Part shown: in pieces, positions 34,458 through 43,292 of the stretch
Position numbering within the stretch: the stretch's first letter is position 1
Layout of the letters: each line of letters starts with the position of its first letter
Assembly: GCA_963843835.1 (NCBI GenBank)
Contig: CAWJMD010000003.1
Span: forward strand, 124,001-188,000
DNA: 64,000 nt
Source of the DNA: CAWJMD01 sp963843835
GTDB lineage: Bacteria > Actinomycetota > Actinomycetes > Actinomycetales > CAWJMD01
Direction of reading: 5' to 3'
Position numbers and translations under genes: made by a program
Notes under the pieces: model-generated
Seen by the model: the letters and a program-made list of their open reading frames with translations, nothing else
The model's database searches: none
What the model was told of the DNA's origin: nothing

Positions 34458-35575
34458 GTCGGCTGGTACGGCGACACGACGACCTCGACCCGCTGGAACT
34501 CCTTGAGGTCCGAGTAGCCGGTGGTGGCCATGGCCCGCCGGAGGGCCCCGACGAGGTTCGTCGTGCCGTCCGCGTAGCGGCCGGGACCGTTGAGGATCTC
34601 GGCGAGCGGGCCGACCGTCCCGACCTGCACCCGCACGCCCCTGGGCAGCTCGGCGTGGTGCGCCTCGGGGCCCCAGTGGTAGCCCTGGCCGGGCGCTTCC
34701 GTCGCGCGGGCGAGGGCCGCGCCCAGCATCACGGCGTCGGCGCCGCAGGCCATCGCCTTGACCAGGTCGCCCGAGCGTCCGACGCCCCCGTCGGCGATCA
34801 CGTGCACGTACCGGCCACCGGACTCGTCCATGTAGTCGCGGCGAGCGGCGGCCACGTCGGCGACGGCGGACGCCATCGGCACGTGGATGCCGAGCGTCTG
34901 GCGGGTCGTGTGTGCGGCACCGCCGCCGAAGCCGACCAGCACGCCGGCCGCGCCGGTGCGCATCAGGTGCAGTGCCGCGGTGTACGTGGCGCAGCCGCCC
35001 ACGATGACCGGCACGTCCAGCTCGTAGATGAAGCGCTTGAGGTTGAGGGGTTCGGCGCGGCCCGACACGTGCTCGGCCGACACCGTCGTGCCACGGATGA
35101 CGAAGAGGTCGACGCCCGCGTCGACCACGGCCTTCCACAGCTGCTGGGTGCGCTGGGGGGTCAGCGCGCCGGCCACGGTGACCCCGGCGTCACGGATCTC
35201 GCGGATGCGCGCGACGATCAGGTCGGGGTCGATGTCGGCCGAGTACAGCTCCTGCATCCGCCGGGTCGCGCCGTCGGCGTCGAGGTCCGCGATCTCCTTC
35301 AGGAGGGGCTCCGGGTCCTCGTACCGCGTCCACAGTCCCTCGAGGTCGAGGACGCCCAGCCCACCGAGCCGACCCAGCGCGACGGCGGTGGTCGGCGACA
35401 TCACCGAGTCCATCGGTGCGGCCATCACGGGCAGGTCGACGTGGTAGGCGTCGATCTGCCATGCGACCGAGACCTCCTCCGGGTCGCGGGTCCGACGGCT
35501 GGGCACGATCGCCACGTCGTCGAAGGAGTAGGCGCGGCGCCCACGCTTGCCACGGCCGATCTCGATCTCGCTCAT
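34454..35575 (-). CDS. guaB3: GuaB3 family IMPDH-related protein
   Basis: A 373-residue TIM-barrel protein of the GuaB3 family, related to IMP dehydrogenase and GMP reductase but lacking CBS domains. SFDDVAIVPSRRTRDPEEVS opens the barrel, with LPVMAAPMDSVMSP and VIADGGVGRSGDLVKAMACG as conserved blocks. The loop that in IMPDH holds the catalytic cysteine (SICTT) reads FVIRGTTVSAEHVSG here, with no Cys. Some GuaB3 proteins have been reported to act as GMP reductases. Start ATG at 35575; a GTG just before it is possible. It lies between guaB and glpD, overlapping glpD by 4 nt. Confidence 0.92.
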   Translation of the reverse strand: MSEIEIGRGKRGRRAYSFDDVAIVPSRRTRDPEEVSVAWQIDAYHVDLPVMAAPMDSVMSPTTAVALGRLGGLGVLDLEGLWTRYEDPEPLLKEIADLDADGATRRMQELYSADIDPDLIVARIREIRDAGVTVAGALTPQRTQQLWKAVVDAGVDLFVIRGTTVSAEHVSGRAEPLNLKRFIYELDVPVIVGGCATYTAALHLMRTGAAGVLVGFGGGAAHTTRQTLGIHVPMASAVADVAAARRDYMDESGGRYVHVIADGGVGRSGDLVKAMACGADAVMLGAALARATEAPGQGYHWGPEAHHAELPRGVRVQVGTVGPLAEILNGPGRYADGTTNLVGALRRAMATTGYSDLKEFQRVEVVVSPYQPT

Positions 35576-35633
35576 CACGACGCCAGGCTACCTGCGTGGA
35601 CGGCGACCGCCCGGCGGCCCTGCTCCCGGCGCA

Positions 35634-37142
35634 TCAGCGGCGGCTGTAGTTCGGGGCCTCGACCGTCATCTGGATGTCGTGGGGGTGGGACTCCTTCAGC
35701 CCTGCCGACGTGATGCGGACGAAGCTCCCGCGCGCCTGGAGGTCCGGCACGGTGGGCGCGCCCACGTACATCATCGACTGCCGGAGACCGCCGACGAGCT
35801 GGTAGGCCACCGCCGACAGCGGTCCGCGGTAGGGCACCTGGCCCTCGATGCCCTCCGGGACGAACTGGTCGTCGGTGACCCCGCCCTGGAAGTACCGGTC
35901 CTTCGAGTACGACTGGCCCCGGCCCCGGGACTGGGCGGCGCCCAGCGAGCCCATGCCCCGGTAGGACTTGTACTGCTTGCCGTTGATGAACACCAGGTCG
36001 CCCGGGCTCTCGTCGCAGCCGGCCAGCAGCGACCCGAGCATCACGCTGTCGGCCCCGGCGACCAGGGCCTTGGCGATGTCGCCCGAGTACTGCAGACCGC
36101 CGTCACCGATCACCGGCACGCCCGCCGGCTTGCAGGCGAGGGCGGCCTCGTAGATGGCCGTCACCTGCGGCACGCCGACGCCCGCCACGACGCGCGTGGT
36201 GCAGATCGAGCCCGGGCCGACGCCGACCTTCACCCCGTCGGCCCCCGCCTCGACGAGAGCCGCGGCGGCCTCGCGGGTGGCCACGTTGCCGCCGACCACG
36301 TCGACCTGCGCGGCGGCCGGGTCGGCCTTGAGCCGGGCGATCATGTCGAGCACGCCGTGGGAGTGACCGTTCGCCGTGTCGACGACGAGCACGTCGACGC
36401 CGGCCTCGACCAGCGACATGGCGCGCTTCCAGGCGTCGTCGAAGAAGCCGATCGCGGCGCCGACGCGCAGACGACCCGCCGGGTCCTTGGTGGCCAGCGG
36501 GTACTTCTCGCTCTTGGTGAAGTCCTTGACGGTGATCAGGCCCTTGAGGCGACCCCGACCGTCGACCAGCGGGAGCTTCTCGATCTTGTGCTCGCGCAGC
36601 AGGTCCATCGCGGTCTGACGGTCGACGCCGACCGGAGCAGTGACCAGCGGCATCCGGGTCATCACCTGCTCCACCGGACGCGACATGTCCTGCTCCCAGC
36701 GCAGGTCGCGGTTGGTGATGATGCCGACGAGCACGCCCTCGCGGTCGACGACCGGCAGACCCGAGATCCGGTACTGCGCGCACATCGCGTCGACCTCGGC
36801 GAGGGTGGCCTCGGGGTGCGTCGTCACGGGGTCGGAGACCATCCCGGCCTCCGAGCGCTTGACCACGTCGACGTGGTGGGCCTGGTCCTCGATCGACAGG
36901 TTGCGGTGCAGCACGCCGATCCCGCCCTGGCGAGCCATCGCGATCGCCATCCGGGACTCGGTCACGGTGTCCATCGCGCTGGAGACCAGCGGCACCGCCA
37001 GCTCGATGCGGCGGGAGAGGCGGGTCGACGTGTCGGCCTCGCTGGGCACGACGTCGCTGGCCCCGGGCTGCAGCAGCACGTCGTCGAACGTGAGGCCGAG
37101 CCGGTCGAAGGGGTTGGTGGAGCCGGTCGAGCTGGAGGGCAT
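35634..37142 (-). CDS. guaB: Inosine-5'-monophosphate dehydrogenase
   Basis: Oxidises IMP to XMP with NAD, the first committed step to GMP. At 502 residues it has the standard length. LTFDDVLLQPGASDVVPSEA starts the barrel near residue 13, two CBS domains span about residues 105-220 (MSRPVEQVMTRMPLVT and following), and the catalytic loop GPGSICTTRVVAG holds the nucleophile Cys near residue 310. The flap/active-site Arg-Tyr region appears as MGSLGAAQSRGRG. It is the upstream gene of guaB3 (58-bp gap) and forms with guaA at 17-18.6 kb the GMP branch. Confidence 0.97.
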   Translation of the reverse strand: MPSSSTGSTNPFDRLGLTFDDVLLQPGASDVVPSEADTSTRLSRRIELAVPLVSSAMDTVTESRMAIAMARQGGIGVLHRNLSIEDQAHHVDVVKRSEAGMVSDPVTTHPEATLAEVDAMCAQYRISGLPVVDREGVLVGIITNRDLRWEQDMSRPVEQVMTRMPLVTAPVGVDRQTAMDLLREHKIEKLPLVDGRGRLKGLITVKDFTKSEKYPLATKDPAGRLRVGAAIGFFDDAWKRAMSLVEAGVDVLVVDTANGHSHGVLDMIARLKADPAAAQVDVVGGNVATREAAAALVEAGADGVKVGVGPGSICTTRVVAGVGVPQVTAIYEAALACKPAGVPVIGDGGLQYSGDIAKALVAGADSVMLGSLLAGCDESPGDLVFINGKQYKSYRGMGSLGAAQSRGRGQSYSKDRYFQGGVTDDQFVPEGIEGQVPYRGPLSAVAYQLVGGLRQSMMYVGAPTVPDLQARGSFVRITSAGLKESHPHDIQMTVEAPNYSRR

Positions 37143-37223
37143 CGGGAACCTTTCGCACCGCGGGGCGTTCCGCGGGGCGATCCTATCCGGCCCCGGCGGT
37201 CCCCTCGTGCCCTGTGGTGCGGC

Positions 37224-37832
37224 CTACCTCACGACGCCGGCGCGGAAGCCGACCGCGACGGCCTGGGCGCGGTCCGCAGCACCGAGCTTGCGGAACAGGC
37301 GACGGGCATGGGTCTTGACCGTGTCCTCGGAGAGGAACAGGTCGCGGCCGATCTCGGCGTTGCTGCGCCCACGGCTCATGCCGGTGAGCACCTGGATCTC
37401 GCGCTCGGTCAGGTCGGGCGGGGTGACGTCGCCGCCGGGACGCGCCTCGACGACGCTCTGCCGACGGCCCTCGGTGATGACGTGCAGCACCGCCGCGGAC
37501 AGCTCCTCGCGGGCGGCGTCCTTGGCCACGTAGCCCCGTGCACCTGCGACGACGGCCCGAGCCATCTGGTCGCCGTCCTCGGAGCCGACGAGCATCACCA
37601 CGGACGCCTCCGGGTGGCGCTCGACCAGCTGGCGGGTGCTCTCCACACCACCGAGACCGGGCATCCGCACGTCCATCAGCACGACGGACGGCCGCTCGAC
37701 GGGCCAGCGGGCCAGGCACTCCTCCCCGCTCGAGGCCGTGACGACCCTGGTCACGCCGGGAACGGCGCTGACACCGCGCTTGAGCGTGTCACGCACCGCG
37801 GAGGAGTCGTCGCACACCAGCACCGTCGACAC
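37224..37832 (-). CDS. bldM: BldM-like LuxR/NarL response regulator
   Basis: A 202-residue regulator with an N-terminal receiver (VLVCDDSSAVRDTLKRGVSA, phospho-acceptor-position Asp in VVLMDVRMPGLGG near residue 54, Lys in GYVAKDA) and a C-terminal LuxR helix-turn-helix (LTEREIQVLTGMSRGRSNAE then IGRDLFLSEDTVKTHARRLF). It matches Streptomyces BldM closely in the DNA-binding domain, and its position beside guaB and whiD is the same as in Streptomyces. The conserved Ser/Thr of the receiver switch is replaced (VVMLVGSED), so phosphorylation is probably not the control, as proposed for BldM. A 20-bp palindrome at 37921-37940 may control it. Confidence 0.9.
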   Translation of the reverse strand: MSTVLVCDDSSAVRDTLKRGVSAVPGVTRVVTASSGEECLARWPVERPSVVLMDVRMPGLGGVESTRQLVERHPEASVVMLVGSEDGDQMARAVVAGARGYVAKDAAREELSAAVLHVITEGRRQSVVEARPGGDVTPPDLTEREIQVLTGMSRGRSNAEIGRDLFLSEDTVKTHARRLFRKLGAADRAQAVAVGFRAGVVR

Positions 37833-37920
37833 GGGTCACCACCTCTCAGGCCGGCATCAGGATCGCGCAGTTCTCGTGGCGGCACCGCGGCCCGCTACGT
37901 GCCACCAGATGGGATGTCGG

Positions 37921-37940
37921 CACGTTCGGGTCAGAACGTG
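37921..37940. promoter_or_regulatory. Palindrome upstream of bldM
   Basis: CACGTTC-N6-GAACGTG, perfect 7-bp arms, about 89 bp upstream of the bldM GTG and 53 bp downstream of the MerR-like stop. It lies in the 160-bp gap between these two genes, in which no other structure was found. The regulator is unknown. Confidence 0.5.
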
Positions 37941-37992
37941 AGCGCCGGCGCGAGGATAACCGCTGGTAGGGCTCCGCCGGACCGGAACGGCC

Positions 37993-39084
37993 TCACCGTA
38001 CCGAGGTCAGGTGCCGTTCGAGCCGCCCGAGCGCGTCGCGCATCGTCGTCAGCCGGACCGCGCCCTCCGGCAGCGCGTGGTGGCCCCAGCCGGGCCCGGC
38101 CGCGAACAGCTGCGTGCCGGTACGCGGTCGCACCAGGGAGCCGAGCGCGGTCAGCTGGTCGGTGTTGCGGGTCGGCAGCAGGGCGAGCACCACGACGGCT
38201 GTCGGCGTCACGGTGGTCACGGCCGACAGCAGCGCGCGCGTGGGCACCTGCCCGCCCAGCACCCGCGTGCCCACACCCCGCTCGGCCAGCGCGGCGGCGA
38301 GGGCGTGGAGGGGAAGGGCGTGCTGCTCCCCCTCGGCGCAGGCCAGCAGCACACGCGCGTCGCCGGTCACCAGGGGGCTGGCGCGGTGGAACTCTGCGGT
38401 GATGGCGTCGCTGAGCACGTGCTCCACGTCGACCCAGTCCCCCGTCTCGCTCCAGTGCACGCCGATCCTGGCCAGCGTGGGGGCGAGCACGCTCTCCCAC
38501 GCACCAGCGGCGCCGTACTCCGCGATGAGGTGCCCGACGTGGCCCGCGCAGGCCAGGCTGTCCAGCGCCCGCGCCGCCTCCAGCAGCGCGGACGACTGCC
38601 CGGCGAAACGCCGGTCCGAGTCGTCGTCGTCGCTCTGTGCGGCCGCGGCACCGCGTCGGCTCGACGACCCGCCGGTACCCGCGTGGTCGGGGAGCTCCTG
38701 GTCGTCCCAGCCGTCGCGCTCGTCGACGGCGTGTCGTCCGCTGCCCCACCCGGTGGCGTCGTGACCCGGGTGCCTCGCCCTGGACGACCCGGGGGTCGTC
38801 ACGGGGCGGGACACCTCGGTGTTCACGGCCACGCGCGCCGCCTCCGCGGGGGAGACGCCCTCGAGGGTCATCCTGCGCATCACGACGAGGCGGGCCAGGT
38901 CCTCGGACGAGTACTGGCGGTGTGAGCCCGCGACGTGGGCGGAGGGGCCCAGGCCGTAGCGGCGGGCCCAGGTCCGCAGCGTCGCCGGGGCGACTCCCAG
39001 GCGGCGCGCCACGGCGGCCACCTTGAGGGTCGGTCCGCCTGGATCTCCGTGGGAGGAGCTCATCGCGTCGACCGTCCGGGACAT
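37993..39084 (-). CDS. MerR-type regulator with B12-binding-like domain
   Basis: A 363-residue protein, ATG at 39084 (a second ATG seven codons in is possible). Residues about 20-90 form a MerR helix-turn-helix: LKVAAVARRLGVAPATLRTW then ARRYGLGPSAH. A long Asp/Ser/Arg-rich linker follows, then a helical region and a cobalamin-binding-like domain (GDARVLLACAEGEQHALPLH, then ERGVGTRVLGGQVPTRALLS). In CarH/LitR photoreceptors the cobalamin ligand motif is E-x-H-x2-G; here it reads EQHALP, so the ligand His is present but the Gly is not. It may be a light or B12 sensor, or a degenerate one. It is divergent from whiD. Confidence 0.82.
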   Translation of the reverse strand: MSRTVDAMSSSHGDPGGPTLKVAAVARRLGVAPATLRTWARRYGLGPSAHVAGSHRQYSSEDLARLVVMRRMTLEGVSPAEAARVAVNTEVSRPVTTPGSSRARHPGHDATGWGSGRHAVDERDGWDDQELPDHAGTGGSSSRRGAAAAQSDDDDSDRRFAGQSSALLEAARALDSLACAGHVGHLIAEYGAAGAWESVLAPTLARIGVHWSETGDWVDVEHVLSDAITAEFHRASPLVTGDARVLLACAEGEQHALPLHALAAALAERGVGTRVLGGQVPTRALLSAVTTVTPTAVVVLALLPTRNTDQLTALGSLVRPRTGTQLFAAGPGWGHHALPEGAVRLTTMRDALGRLERHLTSVR

Positions 39085-39211
39085 GTCAGGAGTGTGGGCG
39101 CTCTTGCCGTCATCGGCCACTCGACCCCCCAGAGTCTCGGCGTACCGGGGCCTGCGGACCCTGGCTGCTGCGTGGTCTTCGATCCTGTGTGAAGAAGTTC
39201 TGAAGCGCATC

Positions 39212-39246
39212 TTGAACAACTTGTGGCGCGGTTGTAGGTTGTTCAA
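39212..39246. promoter_or_regulatory. Face-to-face divergent promoters with TTGAAC/GTTCAA arms (whiD and merR-like)
   Basis: On the plus strand, TTGAAC (39212-39217), 17 nt, TAGGTT (39235-39240) forms a sigma-A-type promoter toward whiD. On the minus strand TTGAAC (39246-39241), 17 nt, CAAGTT (39223-39218) points toward the MerR-like gene. The two -35 boxes are the outer part of an inverted repeat TTGAACAAC / GTTGTTCAA with a 17-bp centre, so one bound protein could control both directions. Confidence 0.6.
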
Positions 39247-39360
39247 AGAACGACAAGCCAGGACGCAAGACGCGGCCGCACGTGAGGCACGACAGATGAC
39301 GACGGTGGCCGACGGCCCCCCGGTTGGCTCAAGAGCACGATGGACGAGGAGCTGTTCACG

Positions 39361-39663
39361 ATGGCTGAGATCTCACGGTTGCCAGGACCGGTCGCCGACC
39401 TGTGGGAGTGGCAGTACCAGGGCGCCTGCCGTTCCACCGGCGACGAGCTGTTCTTCCACCCCGAGGGCGAGCGCGGCCCACGGCGGCGGGGACGTGACGC
39501 GGCGGCGCAGGCCGTGTGCGCGACGTGCCCCGTGCTGCAGCAGTGTCGCGACCACGCGCTCGCCGTCCGGGAGCCCTACGGGGTCTGGGGCGGGCTGACC
39601 GAGGACGACCGGGAGGCCATCCTCAACGGCCAGGAGCCGGTGACGATGCCGACCGCCAGCTGA
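39361..39663 (+). CDS. whiD: WhiB-family iron-sulfur transcription factor (WhiD/WhiB3 orthologue)
   Basis: A 100-residue WhiB-like protein. The four Fe-S cysteines are in YQGACRSTG, VCATCPVLQQCRDHA (C-x2-C-x5-C), and the turn motif YGVWGGLTEDDREAI follows. The ATG at 39361 was preferred over one 21 bp upstream because it has GAGGAG at the right distance and because the resulting MAEISRLPGP matches the spacing of mycobacterial WhiB3 (six residues before LPGP). Position next to bldM and groEL matches whiD of Streptomyces and whiB3 of Mycobacterium. These proteins bind the sigma factor and control development and redox responses. Confidence 0.95.
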   Translation: MAEISRLPGPVADLWEWQYQGACRSTGDELFFHPEGERGPRRRGRDAAAQAVCATCPVLQQCRDHALAVREPYGVWGGLTEDDREAILNGQEPVTMPTAS

Positions 39664-39665
39664 GG

Positions 39666-39732
39666 CGACCCGCACGTACGAGAGGGCCGCACCCCCCCGC
39701 GGGGGGTGCGGCCCTCTCGTACGTGCGGGTCG
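39666..39732. terminator. 32-bp perfect hairpin terminator between whiD and groEL
   Basis: Arms 39666-39697 and 39701-39732 are perfectly complementary over 32 bp with a CGC loop. It starts 3 bp after the whiD stop and ends 17 bp before the groEL stop, so it serves both convergent genes. No U-tract is present, as usual in high-GC actinobacteria. Confidence 0.9.
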
Positions 39733-39748
39733 CGCGGCGGAGTGAGGC

Positions 39749-41362
<1,614 letters not shown>

Positions 41363-41452
41363 GTCCGTCCTTGGGGTGTTGAGGGGCAGAGGGTCTGGCT
41401 GGTGCGGGCCCGGGTGGGGTCCCGCGTGGGCGCCGTCCGCGCCGAGCGACGA

Positions 41453-41492
41453 CGCCCCGGTCGGTCCGGCAGTAGCCGGCGCGACCGGGGCG
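41453..41492 (-). promoter_or_regulatory. Nested hairpin in the groES-groEL spacer
   Basis: Outer 11-bp stem CGCCCCGGTCG (41453-41463) paired with 41482-41492, and inside it a perfect inner hairpin CCGGC-AGTA-GCCGG (41466-41479). It lies inside the 182-bp gap of the groES-groEL transcript, and so could reduce read-through into groEL or mark an mRNA processing site. Nothing else was seen in the gap. Confidence 0.65.
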
Positions 41493-41544
41493 CTCGTCTG
41501 CGGTCAGCTGCGGGCAGGCGACCGGCTCACGTCCGCGAGGACGT

Positions 41545-41838
41545 TCAGCCGACCACGGCCAGCACGTCGCGCGCCGAGAGGATCAGCAGCTCGTCGCCGC
41601 CGTACTTGACCTCGGTACCGCCGTACTTGCTGTAGATGACCTTGTCGCCGACCGACACGTCCAATGGGACGCGGTTGCCGTTGTCGTCGACACGGCCCGG
41701 ACCGATCGCGAGGACCTCGCCCTCCTGGGGCTTCTCCTTCGCGGTGTCCGGGATGACCAGACCGGAGGCCGTCGTGTTCTCGGCCTCGATGGCCTTGACG
41801 ACGATCCGGTCCTCGAGCGGCTTGATGGAGACCGACAC
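41545..41838 (-). CDS. groS: Co-chaperonin GroES
   Basis: A 97-residue GroES. The start GTG at 41838 gives VSVSIKPLEDRIVVKAIEAE and has a GGGGAGG ribosome binding site, so the longer in-frame start upstream is rejected. Conserved segments are TASGLVIPDTAKEKPQEGEV (mobile loop) and VIYSKYGGTEVKYGGDELLI. It heads the groES-groEL operon and is controlled by two CIRCE elements and a sigma-A promoter at 41975-42004. Confidence 0.97.
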   Translation of the reverse strand: MSVSIKPLEDRIVVKAIEAENTTASGLVIPDTAKEKPQEGEVLAIGPGRVDDNGNRVPLDVSVGDKVIYSKYGGTEVKYGGDELLILSARDVLAVVG

Positions 41839-41943
41839 GAGCGGACCTCCCCTTCGCAGTTCGCAGGTGGGTGATGCTGTGGACTGAGCGCGCACCGGGG
41901 TGGCGCCGCCGTCGTCGCGGGTGCCGGTGACGCCTCCGGAGCA

Positions 41944-41970
41944 CTGGCACCCTCACGAGGAGAGTGCCAG
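41944..41970. promoter_or_regulatory. CIRCE operator, proximal copy
   Basis: CTGGCACCC-N9-GAGTGCCAG, one mismatch from perfect symmetry. The 9-nt spacer and the GAGTGC half match the HrcA-binding CIRCE consensus. It lies about 105 bp upstream of groES. Confidence 0.85.
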
Positions 41971-41974
41971 TGCG

Positions 41975-42004
41975 ACTCTAGGACTGCTGTTAGCACTCGG
42001 TCAA
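41975..42004 (-). promoter_or_regulatory. groES sigma-A-type promoter
   Basis: On the minus strand TTGACC (42004-41999), 18 nt, TAGAGT (41980-41975). The distal CIRCE copy overlaps its -35 box and spacer, so HrcA bound there would block RNA polymerase. Confidence 0.75.
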
Positions 42005-42016
42005 CCCGAGTGCCAG
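41990..42016. promoter_or_regulatory. CIRCE operator, distal copy
   Basis: TTAGCACTC-N9-GAGTGCCAG. The left half is identical to the CIRCE consensus. It overlaps the groES -35 element and also lies in the leader of the divergent methyltransferase gene. HrcA itself is not encoded in the window. Confidence 0.92.
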
Positions 42017-42076
42017 TGCACGGCCGTCCCGGGGCCGGCGCGCGTGCGGTGTCCGCGTCGGTGGTTGGATCAGGAG

Positions 42077-43274
42077 GTGGACTCCGACGGCCTCGCGGCG
42101 CTGATGACCCCCCAGGGGTGGCAGCTCCTCGAGACGCTCCCCGACTACGACGAGGCCGTCGCCCAGCGGCTCGGTGAGCGGTTGCGGTCCGACGGCCTGG
42201 ACGCCGGGCTGGTGGCCGCCGCGCTCACCCAGTCGCGGCTGCGCGCGAAGGCGAGGGCGAAGTTCGGCCCGTTCGCAGCGGGCATGCTCTTCACGGCGGA
42301 CGGTCTGGAGCAGGCCACCCGTCTGGAGGTCGCCGCGCGGCACGCGCAGCGGTTCGCCGCCGCCGGTGTCGAGCGGGTCGCCGACCTCGGGTGCGGCATC
42401 GGAGGGGACGCGATGGCCCTCGCCGGCCTGGACCGTGAGGTGCTGGCCGTCGACATCGACGAGGCGACCGCCGCCGTCGCCACGGTCAACCTGCGGCACT
42501 GGCCCGACGCCGTCGTCCGCCACGAGGACGCCCGGCTCACCGACCTCTCGGGCGTCGGTGGGGCCTTCCTCGACCCTGCCCGCCGCACCGCGTCGGGCCG
42601 CCGTGTGCTCGACCCGCGCCAGGCGCAGCCCCCGCTGTCGTTCGTCCTCGAGGTGGCCGAACGCCTGGCCGCCGTCGGCGCCAAGGTCGCACCGGGCATC
42701 GCGCACTCACTGGTCCCGGAGGGGGTCGAGGCCCAGTGGGTGTCGGTCGACGGCTCGGTCGTCGAGGCCGGACTCTGGTTCGGGCTGCTCGCCCGCGAGG
42801 GGGTGCGACGGTCCGCCGTCGTGCTGACGACGGGCCCCGACGGGTCCTCCCGGGTGGCGACGGCGGACGACCGTGACATGCCGGTGCCCGATGTCGGCCC
42901 CGTCGGGGACCTACCTCTACGAGCCGGACGGTGCGGTGCTGCGGGCCGGGCTGGTCGGTCAGGTGGCGGCCGCGGTCGGGGGACGGCAGGTCGACCGCAC
43001 GATCGCGTACGTCACCACCGACTCACCCACGCCGACACCGCTCGCCCGGGGCTATCAGGTGCTCGACGTGATGCCGTTCGGCCTCAAGCGCCTGCGCACC
43101 TACCTCCGCGACGCCGGTGTGGGGCGGCTGACGATCAAGAAGCGGGGCACCGCCGTCGAGCCCGAGCAGCTGCGGCGCCAGCTCCGCCTGTCGGGGACGG
43201 CGGAGGGCACGATCGTCCTGACCCGCGTGGCCGGGCAGCAGTCGGTGCTGGTGTGCCGCCCGCTCGACGGCTGA
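42077..43274 (+). CDS. Class I SAM-dependent methyltransferase (THUMP-like), frame break
   Basis: Methyltransferase of the actinobacterial family commonly named THUMP-like/class I SAM methyltransferase that sits beside groES and tsaD. GTG 42077 gives MDSDGLAALMTPQGW; an ATG eight codons later is an alternative. VERVADLGCGIGGDAMALAG near residue 97 is the SAM motif I, and GGAFLDPARRTASGRR is motif IV-like (DPAR). Near 42905-42908 a GGGG run has an extra base; fixing it joins VGPVG to TYLYEPDGAVLRAGL, then LDVMPFGLKRLRTYLRDAGV. Corrected length 398 residues. RNA methylation is likely but the target is not known. Confidence 0.88.
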
Positions 43275-43292
43275 ATCCGTCGACGGGGCACC

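Noticed and set aside
39340..39360. Upstream ATG for whiD
   Set aside because: Weak ribosome binding site; the downstream ATG at 39361 has GAGGAG and matches WhiB3 length.
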